From NCBI GenBank assembly GCA_963920575.1, contig OY986969.1, positions 11,982,615 through 12,046,614 of the forward strand: a stretch of DNA of 64,000 nt. Direction: 5' to 3'. Positions 47,501-58,958 of this stretch are shown here, in pieces (position 1 is the stretch's first letter; each line of letters opens with the position of its first letter). This DNA comes from Narthecium ossifragum. Taxonomy: Eukaryota; Streptophyta; Magnoliopsida; Dioscoreales; Nartheciaceae. The notes beneath the pieces are model-generated. The model did no database searches. It was not told where the DNA came from and saw only the letters and a list, made by a program, of their open reading frames with translations. The position numbers and the translations under genes are program-made.

Positions 47501-48569
47501 AGATGAGTGCAAGAAATTGCAATCTAAACAGTCTTATAACCATCTCAATTACTGGATTATTATCCTTAATCAACATCTTTAGTACTATTTTTATATCTAC
47601 ATGTTGCTTCACACAGTTTTTGAAAAATGCAGGAAATTGGAGCTAAAATAAACTGAAAGGATTACATGGGTCAGCTTGGAAGATTAAGCTGTACCTGATC
47701 ATGAAGAACCAAATGATGTGCCATAGAACATTGGAAAGCTCTTGAAGTTTAGTTTTTGGAGAATTTTATGATCCGTGATTCGGAATTTTCTAGAGGAAGT
47801 TACGGCATTTTTTAGCACCGTTGGCGCAGTCTGAGTGGCAAAAGAGAAAATACACAGGACAAATGATCGATCATCTTCTCCTAAAAAGATCGATCATTTT
47901 TGTGACAGAGCACCATACTTCAAAGGATCGATCACCTCCCTTACAATGATTGATCATTTTATGCTGACAGAGAGCTAGTTTCAGGAAGATGGATCCTTTG
48001 TCCTAGGAAGATCGGTCTTAGTCGGGGCGACCCAGGTTACGAAAAATGAAGAAAAATACAGTTTCATAGATTGGTAGGAAAATATTCAGAAACTATTCCT
48101 TGGAAGTTGAAATATTCTGCAATTAAAATACATGATAGAAGGCGCAGAGATCCACAACTTTTCTATTGCATATTTTGTGAGATTCTGGATGGAGTGATAG
48201 CAGATTTGAAGAATAGATGAAGTTACATAAGCTGGAAAACTGTTCTGTTGAAGCTGAGAATACTATTCATCCAATATTCCAGATAACTCCGAATATTATG
48301 AAATCTTTTAGATTTGACAGAAGACTTCCTCATCTACAACTTTCGTGTCGAGAAAATTTTCAAATTCCTGTTGGATTCGATCCAGTTGCGACCGGAATAG
48401 GTTGCCAGGATTAATTCAGGAAATCCGAGTTGTACCAGAAGTCCAACTCAACTATAACCCTAAGCATTAAAATCATAGTTTTAATCTTTATTATTAAACT
48501 CTTTTCTATGTATTGAATCTTCCAAGATTATTTTCATATTATAATCTTGGAAGATTCAATACATAGAAA
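47501..48569 (+). repeat. 3' LTR of element C, truncated
   Basis: Starts with TGATGAG changed to AGATGAG. Compared with the 5' LTR it lacks ~200 bp around the TATA region (join near 48468) and everything after about 48540, where it ends in a perfect inverted repeat (48503-48531 with 48541-48569). GATCGATC sites lie at about 47864-47950. Confidence 0.82.
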
Positions 48570-48742
48570 TCTAAGACTGCCACAATCATGCTGGGAGAAA
48601 CGAAAACCAGAACTGAGGTGGGAACACCCTTACTCAGCAGGAAACCACTGCATGGGGACACACGTTAGGAATATCGACAACCATCCTTAGCACTTGGCAT
48701 TGGAGAACAGACATGACACCTAAACCTCAATAACAATATATT

Positions 48743-50962
48743 TGTAGCACCCTGACCCGCGTAGGCCCAACCGGGTTGGGCGACGCGAACCGGAACCTAA
48801 CCTACTGCGGAAATTTTGGTGAGGTTTCCCTCTAATCGTAGTGGTCTCCCTAGCAATTCATAATCATCCTGTATTATACAAACATTCACAAACCTCAAAG
48901 ACTGAAGCTAAATATAATACAAATCCTCAAAACAGGGAAAATATACATTTAACACTCCCGTAGGAGACTATCTATAACAAAAGGGTAAAACTGAGATCGC
49001 CGCTCCTCAAACACCGCCAGATGCCGCCACGTCACCAAACACCGCCCCGGTAGGGGCGACCGAAGAAGAGCTAGCGCCAGCACCTGCAAAACGCAGCCCG
49101 GGTAGGAGTGAGCACTAAGCTCAGCGGGGACACTACACTACGACACTCACAAGGGAGGGAATACAACAGTGTCGCCCCCAAGTCTATCCTAGGTGTATAC
49201 AAGGGTTCCATAACCCTACCGAAAGTCCGTGAACGCAGGCCCAAAACACTGCAGACTCACAACAGGACACTGAACACTGTTTGGCGGGCCAGGACACCGC
49301 TGGGTAGGCACTCCTCGACCCAAGACTCAAGAACACCGAACTCCGGCTACACCTCAGATACAACTTGGAGTCGACACGACCTCTAAACATCAAACCACAT
49401 GTATTCAGGTCATCTATTCCTATCATCGAAATCGACTGAATACTAAAAATCGAGCCCTGGACCATGCTACCCGCAATGGTCCTAGAGCTAGATCCGGACT
49501 ACCCGAAAGCCCCGGATCGGCGATCAACCCATCGCCACACAGATGCAACTAATGAACACAACAATGCATGTTATGAGCACACGTAGGGTAAATACAGATA
49601 AAAATGCAACAGTATGTGATTTATATCAGACAAGGTCTGCGCACGCCACCCTGCCGGCCTGGGGTAGTGAACATGTAAATAAGGTATAGGAGCTGCTACA
49701 GTGGTACCACCTTCAACTGTCAGCAGTCCACCACAACACCTGCACCGGGAAGCAGCCTCGCAAACAACAGCTCACAGATATCACAGATAAAGCTCTCGGC
49801 GCACGCCGGCATACAAGGCTAAGGAAAGCTGTAGGGCTACCCGCCCGTTTATTCTAAACATCCCAGGAGTCATCACTCCCCCGATTCACCACTGCCCCTA
49901 TTATAGGGCTAACATGCTTAAACATATGTACCAGGTATAAGACAGTAAAGAAAACTGTACATGTAAAGCCCCGCGGGCAAAACCAAGAAGAAATTCTCTC
50001 TCTGCCGTAGACGGATCGATCCTTCTCCCCAACGGTCGATCGATCCTACCAATGGCAGAGAACAATCTCTCCATATCGTGCCGAGTAAGATCGATCCGTC
50101 CCTCCAAGGGTCAATCGATCCTACTCGCGATAGGGAACATCCTCACTGCGGTGCCGAGGAGGATCGATCCTTCCCCCCAAGGGACGATCGATCCTACTCG
50201 CGACGGGGAAGATCCCATGCTACCCAAGGCACAACGATCGATCGTTCTCACCTGAGAATGATCGATCTTGCTCGGGTTCAGCATGACCTACAAAGAAGGA
50301 TCGATCTCTCTCCCAGAAGGATGGATCACAATGGGTTCTCCAGCAACCCTCTGGTGAAAAATACTGTCGAAAAACTCCACCAAAACCTGGGATCTAGTAG
50401 TACGAAGGACCACGAGTCCAAAAACCCTTCTCAACGATAACCGGAATAACAACCGGAAAAACTTCCAAAAACCCGGAAGAATTGTAGGTAGGATCCCTAC
50501 CTAAGCAATAGCAGCTTCAATCCCAGCTGCTAGGCCTTGGATCGTGCACAACCTCTTCGAAATCCAGAAAATCTCAGCTTAAGAACTCGGATTTCAAAAG
50601 AGATTCAAGGAAGAAGGTTACGTTCATTATATAGACAAACGAACCGACTTAAGCAGGATCGATCCGTCCCAAGAGGACCGATCGATCCTTCTCAACGATC
50701 AGCGTTCCTAGCATTGACCGATCGATCCTTCTAGCAAGGAAGGATCCATCCCTCTTTCGCAGGAAGCTAGACTTGGGCTAAAACTTAAGCCCAAGCCCGG
50801 ATCTTTCGATCCCGTGTCCCACTAACCATTCTAGCCAAACATTACCACAAACATGGTCAGTGTGTGCCCACGCGGGTGTGAAACTAGCCGACAAGGCGCA
50901 ATTTACCAAATTGCCCTTGCGGCCCACGACGAGCCACAGGAGTAGAGGGACGGGTCCTCACA
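48743..50962 (-). mobile_element. Tekay-type solo LTR (2.2 kb, minus strand), imperfect TSD
   Basis: On the minus strand TGTGAGGACCCGTCCC to the altered end GGGTGCTACA. Flanking pentamers are ATATT (48738-48742) and ATAAT (50963-50967), one mismatch. GATCGATC-type clusters at 50010-50330 and 50655-50745; leader hairpin 50487-50501. Confidence 0.88.
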
Positions 50963-51912
50963 ATAATTGTAGCCAATTAGACATTAACATCGATAACACA
51001 ATATTAGCACAACAATTCACGACCTAAACCTTGCTACGCAGCCTCGGTCCTATGGCTAGATCCGAGTTGCCCGAGCCCTTGGATCGGTGAAACCCCTATT
51101 CGTCCATGCTCTAGCCCTATGCTTCTAATGCAATCAAATGCATGAATCCTCACATGCACATAAATAAGAATACATGAATGCAACAATATGCCACAACAAT
51201 ATACAGGGCTAGGCATAGCATACAGCTCGCCAAAGAGGGTAAACATAGCAAGGGTCTAAACGAAGCGAATAAAGGCGCAACAGACCTTCAAGTCTCCACG
51301 AGGCTAACAAAACTATAAAAAAGCATTACAATGGCACCCACATGCCGTTAACAAGCAACTATACATTTCAATCTAAATTTTGGTATTACGACGACATAAT
51401 CGGTTGTCAACCGACATTCCTATAATGGGGGCACAACCTCTGCCAAGCAAATAGAATAACATGCAGTAATTACAATAATATAACTAGGACACAACTTCGG
51501 TCCATTTACACTAAACATTCTCGAGGATCATCATTCTCTCGGTTAAACCACAAAGGAGTAAAAGGGCACACCGTTGGCCTATCTAAACATCTCAAGGGGC
51601 ATGACTCTCTTGTTTCAACCACAAGCCTCACATAGGGCTTAATTATATATATAATCTATAGTGTACGAAAGGGAAGGTTTTGAAAATCTCTTACACTATA
51701 AACATAAAGAGTGGTCAGGATTTATCTCCAAACAAATCTAATAGCTCTTATTCCATCTAGAGCCTCAAGATTCCCACCCAAACTCGATTCTCACTAAAAA
51801 CTCCCGCCCAGATATTTCACAATACTCTCTCACCTCACTGCCTTACAAACTCTTTCACCTCACTACCTTTTAGGAAAGAGAAGAGAGGGAGAGGGAGAGG
51901 GAGAGGGAGAAG

Positions 51913-52385
51913 GTGGAGAAGAAGGAACAGGTGGCTTCTCTAGTTGACGATGAAGCTTCTCCTGTCCAGCGATGCTCTCCAGCTCGAACATCTCCATTGT
52001 TGTCGGCGCCGCCAATAGAAACATCCATACCCTCACCGCCTATGCCTCATCCGCCAGCTCCTGGGCCGCCTCCAACCTCCCCCATCGCCATCGTGTCCGT
52101 CGGCAATGAGGTCCTGAGCTCCGGTGAAGCAAAACCTCCACAGATGCCCCCATCTCTCCCACCTAGTAGCTCCACCACCCCCTCCCTCCTCTCCTCCTCC
52201 CCCTCCCACCATCTCCTCCCCTCCACCACTCCTTCAAGAGAAAGAAACCCTCCCTATAGCTCCACCACCCCCTCCTCTCCTCTCCTCCTCCTCCCCCTCC
52301 CCCCCCCCCCATCTCCTCTCCGCCACCACTCCTTCAAGAGGACAAAACCCACCCACCCCCCACCCCCAAACCGGCGGCACGCATA
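51913..52385 (+). CDS. Pro/Ser-rich ORF inside the Helitron (possible captured gene fragment)
   Basis: A 157-codon frame, GC-rich unlike its surroundings, beginning MEKKEQVASLVDDEASPVQRCS and turning into Pro/Ser-rich low complexity. Only the first ~90 codons look non-repetitive, with a stretch around PIAIVSVGNEVLSSGEAK. It may be a captured piece of a host exon, as Helitrons often carry, or may be non-coding. I do not recognise the gene. Downstream frames in 52400-53080 are repeat by-products. Confidence 0.35.
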
Positions 52386-53080
52386 GAGATGAAGGAGGAT
52401 TCTAGCCGGAGTAGGAGGCGGCATCGGCGACCGATCTAGACCGGTGAGACGGCCTGGATGGCGCCAATGAGAGAGGCAACCAAAGCATCAACGGGGGAGG
52501 GAGAGAGAGAGAGAGACCGACAGTTGAGGGAGCGATGCCCTTGACTAGATGCCCCCGTCTCTCCCTCCCAGCAGCTCCACCACCCCCTCCTCTCCTCCAC
52601 CACTCTTTCAAGAGGACGAAACTCACCCACCCACCGCCCTCCCCCAAATCGACGGCGCTCATGGAGACGAAGGGGGGTTCCGGGCAGAGTAGGAGGCGGC
52701 ACCGGCGATCAATCGGGACCGGTGAGATGGCTTGGATGGCGCCGATGGGAGAGGCAGCCAGAGCATCAACAGGGGAGAGAGAGAGAGAGATCGGGAGTTG
52801 AGGGAGTGATGCCCTCGATCAGATGCCCCCGCCTCTTCCTACCATTACCTCCACCACCCCCTCTTCTCCTCCTCCTCATACCCCTCCCCCTCGCCCCATC
52901 TCCTCTCCTCCACCACTCCTTCAAGATGACGAAACCCACCCACCCCCCTCCCCAAACCAGCGGCACGCATGGTGAGATGGCCTGGATGGCGTCGGCGGGA
53001 GAGGTAGCCGAAGCATCAACGGGGGAGGGAGAGAGAGAGGATTGGGAGTTGAGAGAGAGACGACTGTGGGCGAAAACCTA
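52140..53080. repeat. Three tandem ~270-400-bp GC-rich units in the Helitron
   Basis: Each unit starts GATGCCCCC(A/G)(T/C)CTCT (about 52143, 52549, 52822), then poly-C/CT-rich sequence, TTCAAGA(G)(G/T)GACNAAAC, an ACCGGTGAGATGGC-like section in some, AGCATCAAC(A/G)GGGGAGGG and a GA-run. Unit lengths differ through indels. Confidence 0.7.
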
Positions 53081-54907
53081 AAGCTCGCTATTTATAAGAG
53101 GATTGGGGAAAAATCTCAAGATCAACGGCTGAGATTACAACTTTAGTTAATTACCCTAGGAGGATTGGGAGAGAGATCTTGGTGGTTGATCTCAAGACCA
53201 ACGATTGATATCTTAGCTTAATTTTTTTATACTAGAATTAGTAAAAGATATTGGTCGTTAATCTCTATATCAAAGACTAAGAACTCAGTTACGTTGAAAA
53301 TTTATGGAAAAACATAAATAGATGAATATATAGAATATGTATTTTTTCTTATTTATATATATTGAGCTTGATCGAGCCGATATCGATCGAGCCAACCCTT
53401 ACTCATTATCGGATCTAAGTAAATCGAGTTGGCATCAAACAAGTCGTTATTGATCTCAAACTGATTTCGAGCGAGCTGTTATCGAGCTAGACTCGAGTTT
53501 AAGCCATTTGGACAGAGTGGTTGGTTGGATTGGAGCTGCTTTTTTTTTTCTTTTTTTGGAATTTGGAGCTTAGTATAGAGTTTAGTGCCCAGATATAACC
53601 AGACCTCTTCAAGACAAGTTTCAATCCAACGGTTTAAAATCAATGGTAAATACGGTTTTGAAGATAACGAAAGAAGATTAAGGTTTTTAGGGTTTTTAAC
53701 CCAATCATTGAGAATTTTTAATGAAACGGTGGCAATCAAAGAAGATTACGGTTTCAACAAATCATAACTTTAGCTAAACGTGATTACGATTATTTTTAAA
53801 AAAAAAATCATACTAGCAGCACGGGCCACACCTAGGGGAGGTTCTATCAATATTTTTTTAAAGAAACTCTAAATATTTCATGAGTGTCTGTGTCGTAGGC
53901 ACGGGCATTCACTAGTACATATATATAGATAGCATGCAAAACAAATGCTAATTAAAAAAGTAAGTTAGTAGCTAAACCGACATACCGAAATCGAGAGTTC
54001 AAACACCCAAAACATTTTCAAATCTAGCATGTAAATCCTAGATGTTACTAAGATCATCAATTCAAATGAATTACATGAATTAAGCTTGAAAACCAATAAA
54101 ATCCAAGAAAAATACTTTATTCTCGGATTGCTACAGTTACCTACAATTAGCGAAGTTGAAATTTCACAATTTGACATCCAAAAGACATCCAAATTCATAT
54201 TAAACATCATCACATATAGAATTATATGCTAGGAACATCGCATCGAAGAATTGGATTGATTTGATGTCTAATTTCCACTTAATTAACTCGCTAATTCCAC
54301 AATTGCTGTTTCGCAGCAGTTCCGAAGACAATTCACGAAACCTTGTACAAAACTCTAAAAATGATGAAATGAGTTGGGCTTGGAATTAAACTAAAGGATT
54401 TACAACTTTCATGTTGAAGATCACCGGAGATTATGCACGTGGAAGCCATAAATCAAGCTAGAACACGGCCGTTTCAGTTAGAACAGAAATCCGGAAAATT
54501 AGCGAGAAAAAATGCATAAATCCGGTATAAGTTGAAATCAAATCATTCGAAACTTCAATCAGTTATTAAAAAAGTTTAAAAGCATCATATTATACAAATA
54601 AATTAAAGAATTAACGGTTCAAAAGCTTAATTTCACATAAACTGAAGTTTAGGTTAAGAATACCTACCTTAGCTTGTTCATCCGCCCTTAATCCACGTTC
54701 ATCCACTCTTATCCACCTCCCTCCTTTGCCATGGCCGCGTCCAGGCCACCGAAGATCACCGGAGCTTTCTCTCTCTCTTTCTCCATCGTGAAACCCTAAA
54801 AGAAGGGAAGAACAGAAAACAGGGGAAAAGAGGTTGGGCTGGGTACTTAAGACCTCAGCCCGTGTCCGATCGATCGATTAAAGTAGAAACCGATTGCACA
54901 AGGCTGA

Positions 54908-55625
54908 TGGGAGGACCCGTAACTCCAACCCAGTCCGACTGTGTTAGATCGAGGGTCTGATTTTGTTGGTTTGGCTCAGTTGGCCTTGGTTTGCGATCGG
55001 TTGATCATATTTTTGTTTTTGGGCCCAAAGGGCATTTTGGTAAACTTACGCCTTGGCGGTCAGTTTCTCACCCACGTAGTTCACATATGGCATTGAATTG
55101 ATGTATGTGATTGATTAGGACCTCAGGGGCGCTTTCGATCATGAAAGATCGAAATGTACGGCTGTGATCGATTCCAGCTTTCTTTAAATACCCCCCTTTC
55201 TCTCTCTCCCTTGGGCTGTCGGTTTGGAGAGTAGATCACGGGTGCATGGATCAAATTGGAGTGGCGAGACTTGGGGAATTGGTAGATCGTTTACCAAGCT
55301 AGTACATGAAGGTGTTTGTACCCAATTCCAGTGAATTGGTAAACCTAGGATTGTTTTTATTGTTGATTTGGAGTGGTTTTGCTTGTTAGAATGTTTCCAA
55401 ACTTTGTACTTTACTGTAATAACATGTTTAGAAGATTGCTACCAAACCATTTTCATACTTTTTCGGACGAATCTTGTATTTTTGTCGATTTTGTCGATTT
55501 TTGGCTAATTTGGCATGTATCTGAAATTACCAGTCATAATTTTGATTTCATGGTACCATTAGATTTTGCACCCTCAATTGTACCTCTCAGTAAAGTTTCA
55601 TTTGATTCCAACAAGTTTTGGTAGA
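54908..55625 (+). repeat. Family E-like LTR fragment (5' part)
   Basis: Starts TGGGAGGACCCG (TGTGAGG with one change) and shares the AACCCAGTCCGAC and TTGGTTTGGCTCAGTTGG stretch with 31416 onward and, inverted, with 17506 and 59927. The leader here is short. The right boundary, where copia element I internal sequence takes over, is uncertain. Confidence 0.6.
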
Positions 55626-55975
55626 TCAAATCTAAGAAATTATATTTTTGTCACTATTCACCTTTGTTGCCGACGTATGAAAGATCGATCTTCTTGGGAT
55701 TGAAGATCCATCGTTTAGTTGACAATGAAGTGTGTTTTCTTGGGAAGATCGATCTTCATGAGACATGAAAATCGATCTCTTGTTATTATGTAGAGGACTT
55801 GCATGGGGAAGATCAATCTTCATAAGCATGAAGATCGATCTCTTATGTGCTTGGTGCACAGAGAGGAAAGAGCGATCTAAAGATCTTTATTTCAATCAAT
55901 CTCTTATCCTGATAGAAACATGTATAAGAGAATATCGATCTTCATTTAATGACTATTTAGCATACCTCCTTTTCT

Positions 55976-57823
55976 TGAAAGCATTTTCTTGTCCCCACCT
56001 TATGCCTTGATCATCCACCATCAAGATATCATATTTTTCTTTTGAATTTGTCTTGACAATTGGATCTCAAGCATCCTTAACACAAATCATGTCTTGATTT
56101 TTGGTACCCAAATCTTTCTAGGTCCACTATCGTTAGTTCTTGACATGTGCATATAAGATTTATGCTTTGGAATCCAAAAGGTGTTAGCACTTTCATTCTT
56201 CATTAAATAGCAATTAGGAGCAATATGTCATATTTTACAACAATAGTGACAAGTTGGTACATTTGCAAATTTAGGAGGATGAGATGATGCTTTAACAAAG
56301 CTTGTCTTTCTAAGATTATTCACCTTCCTAGGATTATAGCCAATTCCATTCTTGTTAAATGAACTACATTGGCTATCAAGGATCTCATTAAGTATGATCT
56401 TACTCTTCATAAACTTAGAAAGAGTAATTTTCATATCATTATTTTCAAGGGTGAGAACGCTTTTGATTCTCTCAAATTAATGATTTCCTTTTGCAAGTTA
56501 TTTAAGTTATTTTGTAAAATTCTATGCTCACATTTACAATCCTCAAGTTGTTTTCTAAGTGAGGCATGATCATCACTAGATGTCTTACTCATCATGCATT
56601 TGTTCTCATTTTCCAATAAGTCAATCCTAGACATGGCATCTAGTTTTTCTTGTTCTAGCTTCCTCAAGTCCTTACATGAAGCATAATATTTTGTTTCAAG
56701 GAACTTGAAATCTTTAGCTAAGGAATGATAAGCTTCAAAAAGTTCATCAAAGGCTAGCTCATCATTTACCTCATGATCTTCTTCCTCATCCCCGATAGCC
56801 ATTAGGCAAATATTTGCATTTTCTTGCTCTTTTTCATCGGACGAGAAATCCTTATCGCTTTCACTCCAAGTTACCACCATGCCTTTCTTTTTCTTGAAAC
56901 TCTTCTTTGTTGGCTTCTTGAGTTGAGTATCCAGACTTTCTACACTCATAACATATAATCTCATTTGAATTAGATGGGGTAGAGTTTGATTTTTCACCTT
57001 CGGAGGTTTTCTTCTTCAAATTCTTCTTTCCTTCTTGGCGTTTGAGCATCCTTTTGATTTTTCTAGTAATTGATGCCAATTCATCATCACTTGAATCTGA
57101 TTCATCATCACTTGAACTTGATGAATCTTGGTACGACGACTTGAATGCAACCGATTTGTCTTTCTTCTCTCCTTTATCGTTACTCTTCTTCAAGCTCATC
57201 TCAAAGGTCATGAGTGAACCTATGAGCTCATTAAGTGATAACTTGGAAAGGTCTTTGGCTTCTTCAATCGTCGTCAGCTTGGGATCCCATGCTTTAGGTA
57301 AACACCTAAGTACCTTTCTTACAATTTCATCATTAGCATAAGATTTGCCAAGAGATTGAAGCACATTTAAAATATTATTGAAGCGTGTAAACATTTCACT
57401 AATGGACTCATCATCCTTCATGCTAAATAATTCATAATAATGAACAAGCATACTTATCCTAGTCTTCTTAATTCGGTTGGTTCCTTCATTTGTAATTTCA
57501 AGCTTCTCTCATATTTCCTTGGCCGATTTACAACTTGAAATTCTACTAAATTCATTGGCGCTCAATGCATAAATAAAAAGGCATTTGGCTCTAGCATTGG
57601 TTTCCAATTTCTTTAAGTCGGATGGAGTATACTCACTCTTACACTTGGGTACATCCTTTCCTTCATGCTTTTTACTAGGAATAAATGGTCCATCCTCAAT
57701 GGTAAGCCAAGTTTCATAATCTATGGATTGGATAAAAATTTCTATCCTAGTCTTCCAATAATTATAATTTTCTCCATTAAAGTAGGGAGGGCTATTGGTA
57801 GAAAGTCCTTGTTGGTTTTCCAT
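55976..57823 (-). pseudogene. gag and vestigial protease of element I
   Basis: Minus-strand frame from ATG 57823. Motifs near the start (NYNYWKTRIEIFIQS, WLTIEDGPF) are typical of SIRE/Maximus-like copia gag. It is broken by TGA at the end of the first segment (near 57508), by a small deletion at the first zinc knuckle that shifts the frame (near 56940), and later by further changes. A second knuckle, CHYCCK, is followed by a stop instead of Gly. The protease start that would follow (near 56000-56030) is scrambled by the same small insertion as in element H. Inactive. Confidence 0.83.
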
Positions 57824-57872
57824 CTAAGCCTAGGATCCTCTAGGGTTGTTAAACCTCAGATTTAGAGACGAT

Positions 57873-57885
57873 GCTCTGATACCAA
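57873..57885 (-). other. Primer-binding site, tRNA-iMet type (element I)
   Basis: Minus-strand TTGGTATCAGAGC, next to the 5' LTR of element I. Confidence 0.88.
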
Positions 57886-57886
57886 T

Positions 57887-58958
57887 TGAAAGTCCAAGAG
57901 GGAGGGTGAATTGGACTCTTTTTTACGGAAATACAATAGATGAAAACCTAGAGAGAATGTTAGAAGACTAATATCCTTCTATAGATCTGAAAGCAATGAA
58001 TAAAGCAAGTAATGAAGGATAAGAGATGAGTTAGAAGACTTACACCAGATTTTATAGTGGTTTGGCCAACCTTGCCTACGTCCACTTCACTCAAAGTCTT
58101 TATTGAGGTTCCACTACTTGTAATACTTCTTTACAAGCTTTTCCACCAAGCTTCCGGGTGCTTGGCAACCTTACAACTCCTCCAACAACTGTTGGATCTC
58201 TCCCTCAAGCTTTCTGGTGCTTGACAACCTTAGAAATCACTCCAAGCAACTCTTGGATATTTCTCACAAAGTCTACTTCACAACTTGAACCAGTTTTACA
58301 AAGATTAAAGCTCTCAAAAGAAAACTAAAAATTGTTACAATGTATACTAATATTTCCCTTAGTCTTTTTCCAAGTTTGATGCTTCTTCCCATATATACTT
58401 GAGCTTTAGGGCCGCCAAAAATAGCTTCCAACGGCTAGTTTGCATTTCTGCAATGACTCTTTAATGGTTAGTTTCCTGACTGGCGGTAGACCGTCGGATC
58501 GTTCGCCACATTGTCCGTCGCGTTCTTCTTGAGTTACGGTCGATACACACATCGACCTTCAAGCTTAACGGTCGACCGTCGCATCGACCATCACATCGTC
58601 CGTGAGCCTCTGTAAGGAAAAACACTTCCCAGGGTCGATGACTCGTTTGACCGTCGCTTCTCCTCATAAAGTCACATAGGCCACGGTCGACCGGTTCATC
58701 GATCGTCTGCCTAAAGACCATAAATGACCTCCGTGGTCGATCCTCGCATCAATCGGCAGACTCCACGGTCGACCTCTTCTTCTCATAGCCCGCGGTTGAT
58801 CCCACGGTCAACCGTCGTATCGTCTGTGGCATCATCCATAGGCACTAACATTTCTATAATATGATAGTTAAAGCATATTTCCAACATATATTCTATCACA
58901 TATATATTTTATCATTTAGGAACATATTGGCATCATAAAAACACCATTAGGACTAACA
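57887..58958 (-). repeat. 5' LTR of element I (1.07 kb, minus strand)
   Basis: On the minus strand TGTTAGTCCTAATGG to GGACTTTCA. It matches the copia LTRs at 26171-31050 and 60047-61082. U3 (about 58480-58800 here) carries GGTCGACC and GGTCGATC-type palindromes. Confidence 0.92.

Larger units (their letters stand above)
42655..48569 (+). mobile_element. Element C: pol-less relative of element A
   Basis: 5' LTR, tRNA-Asp primer site, partial gag, a repeat-rich coding region, the unidentified block shared with B, a 3' region like that of A, a polypurine tract and a truncated 3' LTR. No protease, RT, RNase H or integrase is visible. LTR start, 3' region and the ~98-bp double repeat match A. It interrupts a Tekay-type gag; the target duplication cannot be checked because the right end is lost. 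Confidence 0.87.
51655..53915 (+). mobile_element. Probable non-autonomous Helitron (2.26 kb)
   Basis: Starts TCTATAGTGTACGAAAGG and ends CTAG (53912-53915), inserted between A (51654) and T (53916) with no target duplication. A short stem CTGTG/CACGG (53888-53892 and 53900-53904) lies 7 bp before CTAG. Removing it rejoins a family E LTR (CACATAGGGCTTAATTATA with TACATATATATAGATAGC, compare 15804-15880). These are Helitron hallmarks: 5'-TC, 3' hairpin plus CTRR, A/T target. No Rep/helicase is encoded. Confidence 0.72.
48570..54907 (-). repeat. Family E LTR (minus strand), interrupted by a solo LTR and a probable Helitron
   Basis: Own sequence: 48570-48742, 50963-51654 and 53916-54907, matching 7312-8147 and 15805-17180. 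Both ends are truncated: by the element C breakpoint on the left and a plus-strand LTR at 54908 on the right. It includes a leader-like segment (54700-54800) with CT-rich and GC-rich sequence. No gene is supported in it. Confidence 0.75.
55626..58958 (-). mobile_element. Element I: gag-only SIRE/Maximus-like copia remnant (minus strand)
   Basis: Read on the minus strand: 5' LTR (58958-57887), iMet primer site, gag, vestigial protease start, then non-coding spacer with AGATCGATCT motifs (55680-55850). No RT, integrase or RNase H. The 3' LTR is absent. Close relative of element H. Confidence 0.83.

Noticed and set aside
52047..53081. Several Pro- or Arg/Glu-rich ORFs on both strands
   Set aside because: Low-complexity GC-rich tandem repeats keep most frames open; only the start of the 51913 frame looks possibly coding.
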